Assembly (NCBI GenBank): GCA_964633355.1
Contig: CAZWGO010000002.1
Location: 1 to 64,000, forward strand
Direction: 5' to 3'
Source: Micavibrio_B sp964633355
Lineage (GTDB): Bacteria > Pseudomonadota > Alphaproteobacteria > Micavibrionales > Micavibrionaceae
DNA: 64,000 nt
Shown: positions 25,274 to 34,710 of the stretch, one piece after another
Numbering within the stretch: the first letter of the stretch is position 1
How the letters are laid out: each line of letters opens with the position of its first letter
The notes under the pieces: model-generated
Told to the model about the DNA's origin: nothing
Seen by the model: the letters and a program-made list of their open reading frames with translations, nothing else
Databases searched by the model: none
Position numbers and translations under genes: made by a program

Positions 25274-26956
25274 TTATTTGCGCCCGTATTTTTTTAAAAC
25301 CAGCATAAACAGGATCAAGCCGATCAAAGAGATAAGGCTTATCGTCTTTCCGATTTTTTCCTGCTTGGTTTCTGTACGGCTGATTGTGACATTATATTCG
25401 CCCTTAGGAAGATCGAAGCTGACAAACTTGCCTTTTTCCGCGGGCTTGACGGTAAATTCCCGACCGTTCTGATCTTTCGCGACCCAGCCGGGGAAATAGA
25501 ATTGTCTGATTTGGATGGTGGCCGCTGTCTCGGCTTTCACATCGACAATGAAGTCATCTCCGGATTTTCGAGCTTCGACGACTTGCCCGCGACCATTGAT
25601 AAATTGAGCAGAAAATATATTTTTTTCTGCGGGCAGGGCTTTTGCTGTATCTCGTGTCCGCCCCATATCGACGGGGAAATATTCGAGCGGCGACATTCTT
25701 GCCTGAATCTTGCTCCAATTCAAAATTGATGTTCTTTCTCCAATACCTCTGAATTTTTGTGCGATATCATAACATTGAAAAACCGCGATACAGGAAAACA
25801 GCGTTACGGCTACGATAATAATCCGACGGCGTTGTGCCTGCGCGGCATGCGAGGCAAGTACAACCATGGCCGTGATACTGGCAAATTCCAGCATGACGAT
25901 CATGCGCCATAAAAACTGGATTTTATGATAAGGAGAAGGTTTGACGAATATAAACCCGCAATAGCCGAACATGAATACGCATAAAATAGCTGCGATGATA
26001 ATCCAGAAAATTGCATCACTTCTTTTGATAATAAATTCAATGAAAAGATAGATCAGTAAACCGATATAGACGGATACGATCAAAAATAATTTGAAGAAGA
26101 AATACAGATTGGCGGATGGATTGGCAATGGCGCCATAGAGAGAGCTGCTGCGCACCGAGAACATGTGCAAGGCACCGGAATTGATGGTATCCATCATCGT
26201 CAGGGCCGGAACTAAATAAATGGCAGCAAGGCCGACGCCGAGAGCGCCCGAGATGCCAAGCGCAGAGATTTTCCGGATGCTATCGCCCGCGTTTTTTCTG
26301 GTTTTGATCAAAAGCCAAATCGCATAAAGCGCAATCGGCGGCGCAACGATCAATGCGGTCAGGAGGTGGGTCAGGAATAATCCGCTCAGGCTCAGAATTA
26401 ATAATAATGTCCAATATCCTTTTGCGCCATGAACGACTTTATAAATACCGGTCAGGATCAGCGGAATCCAGATATAGGCGGCAAATTCCGCCACGGCGGC
26501 TCTTAGATAAAAATCGGACAGTAAGTGATAGGGCGCAATCATATAAATCGTGGCGAATAAAATCGCCAAGCGAGGCGCAACAAAATTTCTGGCCCAAAGA
26601 TAAAACCCTGCACCCGAAGCAAGGCACATCAGGTAAGATGAAATCGCCAGCACATGATCGGCTTCAAAAATCCTGAAAGTTATAAAATCAGTCAGAAGGT
26701 GAAAGTAATTCGCCAGCGGCGGATAAAAGAAGAAGACAGGACTCCCCAAACCCTGGAACTGGTCTGCCGCCCAGCGCGGATATAAATGTCCGGTGTCGAA
26801 TCCGTCTTTAAATGATAAAAACCATGAGAGATGCCAAAGAATGTCATGGGCATCCTGCATACCAAACACAATCGCTGGCAACATCATGAAGGTGACGACG
26901 GCAATTCCAATTCCGGCACAGCCTATTGTCAGTTTATCGGATCTGGTTAAATTCAT
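25274..26956 (-). CDS. GT-C-type integral membrane glycosyltransferase, copy 1
   Basis: A 560-residue protein with about eleven to thirteen membrane segments and a C-terminal periplasmic beta-domain (about 430-525) before a final membrane segment. The N-terminal loop HDILWHLSWFLSFKDGFDTG, then YPRWAADQFQGLGSP and FFYPPLANY, matches the PTPS-related/YfhO-like GT-C membrane family; Asp and Glu residues in this loop fit a GT-C active site. It would use the lipid-linked sugar made by GtrB and flipped by GtrA. It overlaps the next gene upstream by 4 bases and is its paralogue. Confidence 0.78.
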   Translation of the reverse strand: MNLTRSDKLTIGCAGIGIAVVTFMMLPAIVFGMQDAHDILWHLSWFLSFKDGFDTGHLYPRWAADQFQGLGSPVFFFYPPLANYFHLLTDFITFRIFEADHVLAISSYLMCLASGAGFYLWARNFVAPRLAILFATIYMIAPYHLLSDFYLRAAVAEFAAYIWIPLILTGIYKVVHGAKGYWTLLLILSLSGLFLTHLLTALIVAPPIALYAIWLLIKTRKNAGDSIRKISALGISGALGVGLAAIYLVPALTMMDTINSGALHMFSVRSSSLYGAIANPSANLYFFFKLFLIVSVYIGLLIYLFIEFIIKRSDAIFWIIIAAILCVFMFGYCGFIFVKPSPYHKIQFLWRMIVMLEFASITAMVVLASHAAQAQRRRIIIVAVTLFSCIAVFQCYDIAQKFRGIGERTSILNWSKIQARMSPLEYFPVDMGRTRDTAKALPAEKNIFSAQFINGRGQVVEARKSGDDFIVDVKAETAATIQIRQFYFPGWVAKDQNGREFTVKPAEKGKFVSFDLPKGEYNVTISRTETKQEKIGKTISLISLIGLILFMLVLKKYGRK

Positions 26957-28638
26957 ATTGTTTCCGGCTTGCCTTGTTTACGCATCTGGACACTACAAAA
27001 GAGCCAGAGAACGGTCAATAAAAGACAAAGCAGGCTAACGCCAAACCCCGTCTTTTCCGGCATGGTTAAAACTCTCCGCAAGGTGATTTTGTGTTGCCCT
27101 GCCGGAATCTCGACGGAAAGGAGCTTGTCTTTCATGTCGGGCGCTAGACGGAGTGATTTCCCATCTTCGCTTATTGCCTGCCAGCTCGGAAAATAGAAAT
27201 GATGAACGGCGACGATTATCGGTTCAATAGACTCGGTTTCTAGTATGAATTCATCGCCCGACCGTTCTGAATGCAGAATTTTGCCTTGGCCTTTTACCAG
27301 CCATGCCTGCGCCGGATTATCTTTATAGGGCTGCAAGCGTTCTTTCATTTGGTCGGGACCGCGAGGAAAATCCGTTCCGGCGGGGAAATATTCAAGCGGG
27401 CTGAAACGCCCTTTCACTTGTGTCCAGTCCAAAACCGAAACCTGATGGCGCATACTATGCATTCTTTTTTCGACGAGATAGCCGAAATAAATGCAGCAGC
27501 TCAAAAGCACGAACCCAAAGAGGAATACCAGCCGGTCTTTGCCTTCCAGCAATAGGCGATTTATGGCGATAATACTCGCGGTAATAGTCGTAAACTCCAT
27601 CAAGGATAAAAAGCGCCAGGCAAACTGCATTTCCTTGAGGGGGGATGGATCGTAGAAAAGAAAGGGCAATGCGCCATTCATAACAGCAAAAACAATTAGC
27701 GAAATAACTGCCCAGAAATTACGGCGGAATAATAAAATAAGAAGGGAGATAACGCCGTATCCTGCCGCCACGATAAAGGTCTGGAAAATAGAATAATGCC
27801 ATTTTGAAGGATCGAATATCGCCTTATATAAAAAACTGTCTTCCAAGGGCCATGCGCGCAAGCCGTCGGTGTTAATATACGGCATCAACATTAAGGCTGG
27901 AATGAAATAAACGGCGGCCATGCCGATGCCGAGAATACCTGCGCCTGAAAGAACGGCTATTTTATTCAAAGTTTCGGTTTTTTTCTGATAAAGCAAATAT
28001 AACCCATAGATAAGCGCTGCCGGGCCGATAATCATCGCGGTCAATAGATGCGTAAAAAATAGTCCTGTAACGCTTGCGATAAGAACAAAAATCCATCTTT
28101 GATGGCCGCTCGCAATAACGTGATAGATGCCTGCAAAGATCAGTGGAATCCAGATATAGGCGGCGAATTCGGCCATCGCGCCGCGTACATAAAAATTGAT
28201 CAGGAAATGATAGGGTGCCAGCGCATAGAAAAGCGACGCCATCATCGCCAGCCTTGTCGCACAGAAATTTCGTATCCATGTAAAGAAAGCAACGCCCGAC
28301 AGGGCGGACATCAGTAGCGCGCAAACAGCCAGAAGATGATCTTCCTTGATGGCTCTGAAGGTCAGAAAATCGATGAGCGTGTAAAAGTAATTGGTAAAGG
28401 GCGGATAGAAATACATCGCCGGACTGCCCATGCCGAAATACTGGTCGGGCAGCCATCTCGGATAAAATTGTCCTGCGTCGATGGCCTCTCGGAAAGACAA
28501 AAACCATGACAGGTGAATGCCGATATCAAAACCGCTTTTGACGCCAAAGGCGAGGGCAGGGAAAAACATGGCCAGAAGAACCATGTCCGCGGCCAACAAA
28601 AACCAAAGATTGGAGATAGGACGATTTTTGAAGAACAT
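26953..28638 (-). CDS. GT-C-type integral membrane glycosyltransferase, copy 2
   Basis: A 561-residue paralogue of the downstream 560-residue protein. It shares the first-loop pattern FDIGIHLSWFLSFREAIDAG, YPRWLPDQYFGMGSP and YFYPPFTNY, the topology, the RGAMAEFAAYIWIPLI segment (RAAVAEFAAYIWIPLI in copy 1) and the C-terminal FYFPSWQA domain. The near-equal length and adjacency point to tandem duplication followed by clear divergence. It is the first gene of the operon GT-C2, GT-C1, gtrA, gtrB. The two copies may add the same sugar to different acceptors. Confidence 0.78.
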   Translation of the reverse strand: MFFKNRPISNLWFLLAADMVLLAMFFPALAFGVKSGFDIGIHLSWFLSFREAIDAGQFYPRWLPDQYFGMGSPAMYFYPPFTNYFYTLIDFLTFRAIKEDHLLAVCALLMSALSGVAFFTWIRNFCATRLAMMASLFYALAPYHFLINFYVRGAMAEFAAYIWIPLIFAGIYHVIASGHQRWIFVLIASVTGLFFTHLLTAMIIGPAALIYGLYLLYQKKTETLNKIAVLSGAGILGIGMAAVYFIPALMLMPYINTDGLRAWPLEDSFLYKAIFDPSKWHYSIFQTFIVAAGYGVISLLILLFRRNFWAVISLIVFAVMNGALPFLFYDPSPLKEMQFAWRFLSLMEFTTITASIIAINRLLLEGKDRLVFLFGFVLLSCCIYFGYLVEKRMHSMRHQVSVLDWTQVKGRFSPLEYFPAGTDFPRGPDQMKERLQPYKDNPAQAWLVKGQGKILHSERSGDEFILETESIEPIIVAVHHFYFPSWQAISEDGKSLRLAPDMKDKLLSVEIPAGQHKITLRRVLTMPEKTGFGVSLLCLLLTVLWLFCSVQMRKQGKPETI

Positions 28639-28732
28639 GAATATTAAACCGCAACCTTAATTATCTGGCTTGCCATAGCCCGCTTAAATGTCATAAATGA
28701 CATAATATAGCAATTTAAATTTAGCGCAGACT

Positions 28733-29710
28733 ATGAATTCTCCTGCTTTAGCACCTCGCGTCCGAAACATCGGAATTGATGCGTTTCGGTATATAGCTTT
28801 TATTTTTGTAGTTGTGCTGCACGGCTTTATACGCACTGACGAAGAATTTCATTCCAGTATCTGGATTTTCCACACCGCTCGCTTTGCTGTTCCATTCTTC
28901 TTTATTGCCAGCGGTTATTTTCTGGCGCGTAGCGATCCGGAGTTTAAATCGGGGCTACTGAGAACGTTAAAGCGTATTGCGCCTATATTTATAGTCTGGG
29001 TTTTAATTTATCTGACGCTCTTCGGTCATCTCGATGATCTGACACGCTTAGATTCTTTTCTTCATATTTTAGCCACGGGCGGCTTTGCTTATCATCTCTG
29101 GTTCTTGCCTGCCTTGGCTGTCGGCACGATCATGCTTTTATGGTTAAAGAGCTATGGCCCAAAGGTGCTGATAGGTATCGGAATATTCCTATATTTAACT
29201 GGGATGATTTTCGATCAATATCATACAGTATTTGGAATTCCTGAGTTGCCAATAAGGACAAGGAATGGCCCGTTTTTTTCTTTTGCGTTCGTGGCAACTG
29301 GGTATTTGATTTCAAAATATAAAATTGAACTCACGATAAGACATGGGATAATACTCGCCATTTTTGGACTAATTTTACAAATTATTGAGGCTTTATTCTT
29401 ATCCCATATCGCCGGTTCCTCTTTCCGGTCCTATGATTTTTTTATCGGTACTTTTTTATATGGCGTTGGAATTTTCTTTGTAGCGCTAAACTTGCAGCCA
29501 TCTAAATTTATAAATTTTCTTGCAAAGTTGGGATCGCTTAGTTTGGGCATCTATTGCATACATCTTGGCTTTATCTTCTGGTTGGAGAAATCCTATGACA
29601 GGACGACTTTGGAGGGGGCTACGATAGTCGTGTTGGTTGTGATTATTCTTTCTACAATCTCAAGCCTTCTCCTCTCTAAAATCCCCTATTTCCGAAAGCT
29701 TGTTGCATAA
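28733..29710 (+). CDS. Membrane O-acyltransferase (acyltransferase 3 family)
   Basis: A 325-residue protein with about ten membrane segments. It begins with the acyltransferase-3 (PF01757) signature RNIGIDAFRYIAFIFVVVLHG, with the conserved His, followed by FHTARFAVPFFFIASGYFL. Such enzymes acetylate or acylate surface sugars across the membrane. Its 3' end overlaps the convergent second acyltransferase by 35 bases. The gene is AT-rich. Confidence 0.87.
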   Translation: MNSPALAPRVRNIGIDAFRYIAFIFVVVLHGFIRTDEEFHSSIWIFHTARFAVPFFFIASGYFLARSDPEFKSGLLRTLKRIAPIFIVWVLIYLTLFGHLDDLTRLDSFLHILATGGFAYHLWFLPALAVGTIMLLWLKSYGPKVLIGIGIFLYLTGMIFDQYHTVFGIPELPIRTRNGPFFSFAFVATGYLISKYKIELTIRHGIILAIFGLILQIIEALFLSHIAGSSFRSYDFFIGTFLYGVGIFFVALNLQPSKFINFLAKLGSLSLGIYCIHLGFIFWLEKSYDRTTLEGATIVVLVVIILSTISSLLLSKIPYFRKLVA

Positions 29711-30839
29711 AGCTTCTTTTCAGACTGAAGCCGGGATTAAAAGATTTTTGCCTTGGTTCCAAAATCCGGCGCAAATACACCTGCCCGGGTTGCTCGATAA
29801 AGCGATAGGCGAAAGTTGCCAACACAACGGATAAAAAGATCTGGCTCAATATAATGAATAGATTGGGGAAGGGGAGGTCAAGCGCATAAATGGGCTGTTT
29901 GATCTGGTAATGCAGCCATGAAACGAGCCCGTGTACCAGATAGAGGGAATAGGAAATAACGCCGGCGAAATAAACGGGTCGCCAGTTGAGGAATTTTGCC
30001 ACGATATGGCGGTCATAGGCGATGGAAATTAAAAAGAGCGGGATCAGGATAACGAAAACGAGATCGCTATCCTTGATAAAGAGCAGCGCCAGCATGGCAG
30101 TCGCGATAATAGATGAAAAATATAATGTGTTATTCCACTTGGCGAATATTCCTGTCCGGTAAAAGCGATAGGTAATGATGCCGATGGTAAATTCGATGAT
30201 ACAGCGCAGCAGCGGCGCATAATTCCTGCCGTCGCTCATATCGAGAAGGCCGCGTGATGTCGTCACGCCCGTAATGTCATGCGGGAGTATGCAAATAGAG
30301 ACCAGAATAAACGCACAGAAGCCAAGTGTCGTCATTGCCGGTTTGTGAGAGGCAAACAGCGTAATCGGCAGCAGAACAGGTAATAGCAAATACGCCGCCC
30401 ATTCCGTGCTAATCGACCATGCCGGCCCGACATAACTGCTTGTCAATCCCCAGGCCTGAATGCTGAATATATTTGCTGCGATATCAAAGAAAGTGATCGG
30501 AATATTTTTTGGCACTTCATCGAGAATATTTGTAAAGAACCACAGGAAGAGGAGAGTCATAAAAAAATAAAGCGGATAGATGCGTGCGATGCGCCGCGCG
30601 ATAAATTTTTTGTAATTGTCAAAATCAAATCCGTTTTTGAAATAATCGCCATAGACCATGGCCATAACAAATCCGCTTAAGACGAAAAAGATATCGACGG
30701 ATAAATAACCGTGATTGGCAAAGGCGGAAAAATCTTTTGGCAGAATTCCGGCAAAGCCGAAATGGTAAAGCATGACGTAAAAACACGCCAAGCCCCTCAG
30801 GCCCGTAAACGCACGGATTTCGCTTTCTCTATTGGCCAT
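29676..30839 (-). CDS. Membrane O-acyltransferase (acyltransferase 3, OafA-like)
   Basis: A 387-residue acyltransferase-3 protein. The N-terminus EIRAFTGLRGLACFYVMLYHFG contains the RxxxGLRGxAxxxVxxxH block, followed by GYLSVDIFFVLSGFVM. About ten membrane segments; no SGNH domain is fused. It belongs to a different subgroup from the convergent neighbour and overlaps its 3' end. Predicted to O-acetylate the locus glycan. Confidence 0.9.
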   Translation of the reverse strand: MANRESEIRAFTGLRGLACFYVMLYHFGFAGILPKDFSAFANHGYLSVDIFFVLSGFVMAMVYGDYFKNGFDFDNYKKFIARRIARIYPLYFFMTLLFLWFFTNILDEVPKNIPITFFDIAANIFSIQAWGLTSSYVGPAWSISTEWAAYLLLPVLLPITLFASHKPAMTTLGFCAFILVSICILPHDITGVTTSRGLLDMSDGRNYAPLLRCIIEFTIGIITYRFYRTGIFAKWNNTLYFSSIIATAMLALLFIKDSDLVFVILIPLFLISIAYDRHIVAKFLNWRPVYFAGVISYSLYLVHGLVSWLHYQIKQPIYALDLPFPNLFIILSQIFLSVVLATFAYRFIEQPGQVYLRRILEPRQKSFNPGFSLKRSFMQQAFGNRGF

Positions 30840-30975
30840 AACATTTCCCCCAGAAATAGTGGCTAATTTCTTCTTTAATAAAAGAAGAAGACTTTGGCAA
30901 TTCCCTATCGCAACGCAGCAGAAATTATCCTATATAGAGCAGGTATTTCCGAAATATTCGAGGCGGGCTATTTAA

Positions 30976-32220
30976 TTGAGAATTTTGTATCTAAGCGGCT
31001 GTTTTCCGCTGTTATCTGAAACTTTCACGATTTATGAAATCGCCAACTTGATCAGGTCCGGCGCGGATGTGCGTATTTTGTCTTTGCAAAAACCTGTCTC
31101 CGGCCAGTCCGATTTACCGGAGAAGCTTGGCTTTGCCGACAAAATTTCCTATCGCCCTGATCTGGCGACGTCGCCTTTTGCCAAAATCGGGCGCATCTTT
31201 TCATTACTTTTGAAAAGCCCGAGCCTTGGTGACTTCTTGCGCCGCGCCTCCATGTTTTTATCCTTGCGCAAGGATGCCTCTTTCTCCCGCTATGTTTTGC
31301 TGGAAACGATCGCGGCGGCTGATTTCGACGACTGGAAACCGGATGTGGTTCATTGCCATTTTGGACCCAACGGGCGGGTAGGGGCGGATTTAAAAAATTA
31401 CCGCCTGACCGATGCCGCGCTGACCGTCATCTTTCATGGCTATGATATTTCTCAATTGCCCAAAGAACGTGAAGCCGGTTTTTACGACACGCTGTTTAAA
31501 ACGGCCGATCATATTTTTTCGATCAATGAATATTATTTGGAGAATCTAAAAGAGCTGGGCGCACCGATGGATCGTGTGTCCGTTTTCCACATGAGCGTCG
31601 ATTGCAATGAATTTTCCTTTGCGCCAAGGTTGCGTCCATCTACAGGAACTATCGAATGTATTTCGGTCGGGCGCATGACAGAAAAAAAAGGCCATGTTTA
31701 TCTTGTTAATGCTTTCGCTCAAATTATCAAGCAAAGGCCGGATCTCGATATTCGCCTGCATTTAATTGGTGATGGTCAACTCTATGAGGAAATACGAGCC
31801 ATGATACATGGGCTTGGACTACAGGATAAAATCCTTCTTCATGGCGGCTTGCAACATGGCGATGTGGCGCAGTTTCTAAAAAGATCGCATATCCTCGTCT
31901 TGCCGAGCGTGACGGCATCGACGGGTGACATGGAAGGAATTCCGGTCGTTCTAATGGAAGCGATGGCAATGGGTATCCCGGTGGTTTCGACCTATCATAG
32001 CGGCATACCGGAATTGATTGAAGACGGTGTTTCCGGCTTTCTGGTGGCCGAGCGGGACGATACTGGTCTGGCAGAAAAAATTCTCTATCTTATCGATCAT
32101 CCGGAATTGTGGACGTCTTTGACGGAAACGGCCCGCCGGAAAGTGGAAGACGGTTTTAACCGTCAGAAACAATCGCAACTTTTGTTAACCTCATTTCAGA
32201 ATATTTTGAACCGGTCATGA
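30976..32220 (+). CDS. Glycosyltransferase family 4
   Basis: A 414-residue GT-B fold enzyme starting at TTG. The N-terminal half has LSGCFPLLSETFTIYEI, typical of WcaL/AmsK-like polysaccharide transferases, and HCHFGPNG. The C-terminal nucleotide-sugar site has VGRMTEKKGH and EGIPVVLMEAMAMGIPVVSTYHSGIPELI. It is the first gene of a six-gene plus-strand run, and its stop overlaps the next start (ATGA). Donor and linkage are unknown. Confidence 0.9.
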   Translation: MRILYLSGCFPLLSETFTIYEIANLIRSGADVRILSLQKPVSGQSDLPEKLGFADKISYRPDLATSPFAKIGRIFSLLLKSPSLGDFLRRASMFLSLRKDASFSRYVLLETIAAADFDDWKPDVVHCHFGPNGRVGADLKNYRLTDAALTVIFHGYDISQLPKEREAGFYDTLFKTADHIFSINEYYLENLKELGAPMDRVSVFHMSVDCNEFSFAPRLRPSTGTIECISVGRMTEKKGHVYLVNAFAQIIKQRPDLDIRLHLIGDGQLYEEIRAMIHGLGLQDKILLHGGLQHGDVAQFLKRSHILVLPSVTASTGDMEGIPVVLMEAMAMGIPVVSTYHSGIPELIEDGVSGFLVAERDDTGLAEKILYLIDHPELWTSLTETARRKVEDGFNRQKQSQLLLTSFQNILNRS

Positions 32221-33167
32221 CCCCATCTTCCAATGCTTTGGTAACTGTGTTGATTGCTGCTTATAATGCCGAAGGTTTTATAATGCGGGCGATTAATTCC
32301 GCTTTATCTCAAACAATGCCTGTCGCCGAGATTTTGATCGTTGATGATGCATCAACTGACGGTACAGCGGCATTGATTGAACGCCTGTCTGCCGAAAACC
32401 CGAAGATACGTCTTTTGCGTCTGGCACAAAATGGCGGGCCTTCTGCGGCGCGTAACGCAGGGCTTGATGCGGCGATCGGTGATTGGATTGCCGTGCTTGA
32501 CGCGGATGATGCTTTCTATTCGGATCGCCTCGCTCATATGGTCGAGACTGGCATAAAAGAAAACGCCGATATCGTTCTCGATAATTTTTCTTATTACGAC
32601 GTCGCGTCAGATAGTATCTGGGCGCCTTCATTAAAGGTGGATGAAAAGATCGAGACGATAGGCGTCGAAGCCTATGTAGAAAAAGCGCGCCCCTACAATG
32701 AAGAAACCGATTATGGTCTTTTGAAGCCGGTTTTCAGGAAATCATTCTTGAATAATCACCAATTGCGCTATCCGGTTTTTTCGCGCCATGGGGAGGATTT
32801 TCTCTTTATGGTGAATGCATTATTGACGGGTGCCAGATGCGTGCTGACACGCAAGGTTGGCTATATCTATACATCGCGTGCCAGCGGTTTCTCGCGGACA
32901 ATCATTAATTATGGCGTGATGCAGGAACACTCGGAACAACTCATTGCCGACCACAGGGTTAAGGGTAATGAGCTGCTGATTGCTAATTTAAAAGAGCGTA
33001 TCAGTCGCTTGCAGACTTTGTCGCGCGAGCATGATATATCCAGAAATTATAATCCGGTCTCGTTTTTGCGTTATTTTGCCGGCGATGGAATGTTCAGAAA
33101 GCTGGCAGTTCAAAAAATTAAGCGGAAAATAAAAACCGGAATAAAGAAAGTGCTCTCCCTTGGATAA
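32217..33167 (+). CDS. Glycosyltransferase family 2
   Basis: A 316-residue GT-A enzyme: VTVLIAAYNAEGFI, LIVDDASTDGT, GPSAARNAGLDAA and the metal-binding VLDADDAF. The ED acceptor-site motif may be in HGEDFLFM. There is no membrane segment, but the C-terminus is very basic. A 4-base overlap links it with the GT4 gene, and its end overlaps the flippase start by 8 bases. Confidence 0.9.
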   Translation: MTPSSNALVTVLIAAYNAEGFIMRAINSALSQTMPVAEILIVDDASTDGTAALIERLSAENPKIRLLRLAQNGGPSAARNAGLDAAIGDWIAVLDADDAFYSDRLAHMVETGIKENADIVLDNFSYYDVASDSIWAPSLKVDEKIETIGVEAYVEKARPYNEETDYGLLKPVFRKSFLNNHQLRYPVFSRHGEDFLFMVNALLTGARCVLTRKVGYIYTSRASGFSRTIINYGVMQEHSEQLIADHRVKGNELLIANLKERISRLQTLSREHDISRNYNPVSFLRYFAGDGMFRKLAVQKIKRKIKTGIKKVLSLG

Positions 33168-34710
33168 TCCTACAACCGATAATGACCAATTGGATAATAA
33201 GCCTCTGGACAGAGCGGGTTTGAAAACCGCATCCCTGAACGGTGCGGCGATTAACATGATCTCGCAAATCATTAAATTTGGTTTGCTCTTCCTGAACCAG
33301 GTCGTTATGGCGCGTTTCCTGACGCCTGCCGATTTCGGTCTGGTGGCCATGGTCGGACCGGTAATGGCATTTATCGTGATGTTTGCGGATTTAGGTCTTA
33401 GTCAGGCCACGATCCAGCGTCAGAAGATTACCCAGCAGGAACAAAGCTTTCTATTCTGGACGAATTTCGGCGTGGCGACGACACTTGCCTTGATTGTGAT
33501 GCTGATCTCGCCTTTGGTCGCTTTGTTCTATGATGAACCGCGCGTGCTTTGGATTACATTGATCATGGGCTCGACATTGATTATCAGTGGTCTGACCTCC
33601 CAGCATATTGCAATCTTTACCCGCAACATGGAATTCAAAAAACTGGTCCTGCTCGATCTTGGCGCACTGGTTGTCGGCTTTACCGCCGGTTATATTGCGG
33701 CCATCATGGGTATGGATTACTGGTCGCTTGTTGTTATTCATGTAACGATCTACCTGACAAATCTAGTCACAACATGGATGTTCTCAACGTGGCGGCCAAG
33801 CAAACCTTCGCTGCCACCCCAGTGGCGTGAATTACTTGGTTTCGGCGGCAATTTATCCGGCTTTAATTTCGTCAATTATTTCGCCCGCAATCTGGATAAT
33901 ATATTGATCGGTCGCGTCAACGGCGAAGTCGCGCTCGGCCTTTATGATCGCGCCTATAAACTTCTTTTGATGCCGCTGACGCAAATTACACAACCGTTCT
34001 CGCGCATCGCGCTGCCGCTTTTGTCGCGCACGCTGTCGGAACCGGAGACATATAAAAAAGCCTATCTGCGGATGGTCGAGGTTATCATGCTGATCACCTA
34101 TCCGGGCGTTCTCTATGCCGTAATCGACCATGATAATCTGATTGTTACCGTTCTCGGCGAGCGCTGGAAAGAAGTCGGGCCGATCTTTGCCATACTTGGT
34201 ATCGGCTCCTTCTTCGCTGCACTCAGTCATTCGACAGGCTGGCTCTTCGTCTCGCAAAACCGCACGCGGGAGATGCGTAATTGGGGCGTCTTCAGCTCGG
34301 CGCTGTTTATTACTTCTTTCATCGTCGGTCTGCCATGGGGTCCGCTTGGCGTTGCGGCCTGTTATGTTGGTGTCGGTTTTATTCAGGCGCCTGTTTTATG
34401 GTGGGCCTCGACGCGCAGCGGTCCGGTGAAATTCAGCGACATGATAAAAAGCTTTATTCCCTATGTGGTTTCTCTAGCGGCAACGGGAATCTGCCTTTAC
34501 CTCATGGCCCATTACGTTCTGCCGAAAGGGCTGCTGGCGATCATTATCATGCTGCCGCTATCTTATCTTATTTTCGGCGCAGTATTTATGCTGATGCCGT
34601 CTGGCCGTGTGATTATAAAAGAATTGTACAAACATGCGTTTTCAATGTTTGCGCCGTTTCTGGCGCGATATTTTCCGCGCAAAGATAAAATCGAAGACGG
34701 AGTTATATAA
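33160..34710 (+). CDS. Wzx-type polysaccharide flippase (MOP superfamily)
   Basis: A 516-residue protein with twelve to fourteen membrane segments. The LPS/teichoic acid-exporter pattern is clear: LKTASLNGAAINMISQIIKF, MARFLTPADFGLVAM and LDNILIGRVNGEVALGLYDRAYKLL, like WzxC/AmsL. It flips lipid-linked repeat units to the periplasm. It begins with TTG and overlaps the preceding GT2 by 8 bases; its stop shares one base with the next start. With WbaP-, Wzy-, Wzc- and Wza-like genes it makes the Wzx/Wzy pathway complete. Confidence 0.93.
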   Translation: MDNPTTDNDQLDNKPLDRAGLKTASLNGAAINMISQIIKFGLLFLNQVVMARFLTPADFGLVAMVGPVMAFIVMFADLGLSQATIQRQKITQQEQSFLFWTNFGVATTLALIVMLISPLVALFYDEPRVLWITLIMGSTLIISGLTSQHIAIFTRNMEFKKLVLLDLGALVVGFTAGYIAAIMGMDYWSLVVIHVTIYLTNLVTTWMFSTWRPSKPSLPPQWRELLGFGGNLSGFNFVNYFARNLDNILIGRVNGEVALGLYDRAYKLLLMPLTQITQPFSRIALPLLSRTLSEPETYKKAYLRMVEVIMLITYPGVLYAVIDHDNLIVTVLGERWKEVGPIFAILGIGSFFAALSHSTGWLFVSQNRTREMRNWGVFSSALFITSFIVGLPWGPLGVAACYVGVGFIQAPVLWWASTRSGPVKFSDMIKSFIPYVVSLAATGICLYLMAHYVLPKGLLAIIIMLPLSYLIFGAVFMLMPSGRVIIKELYKHAFSMFAPFLARYFPRKDKIEDGVI

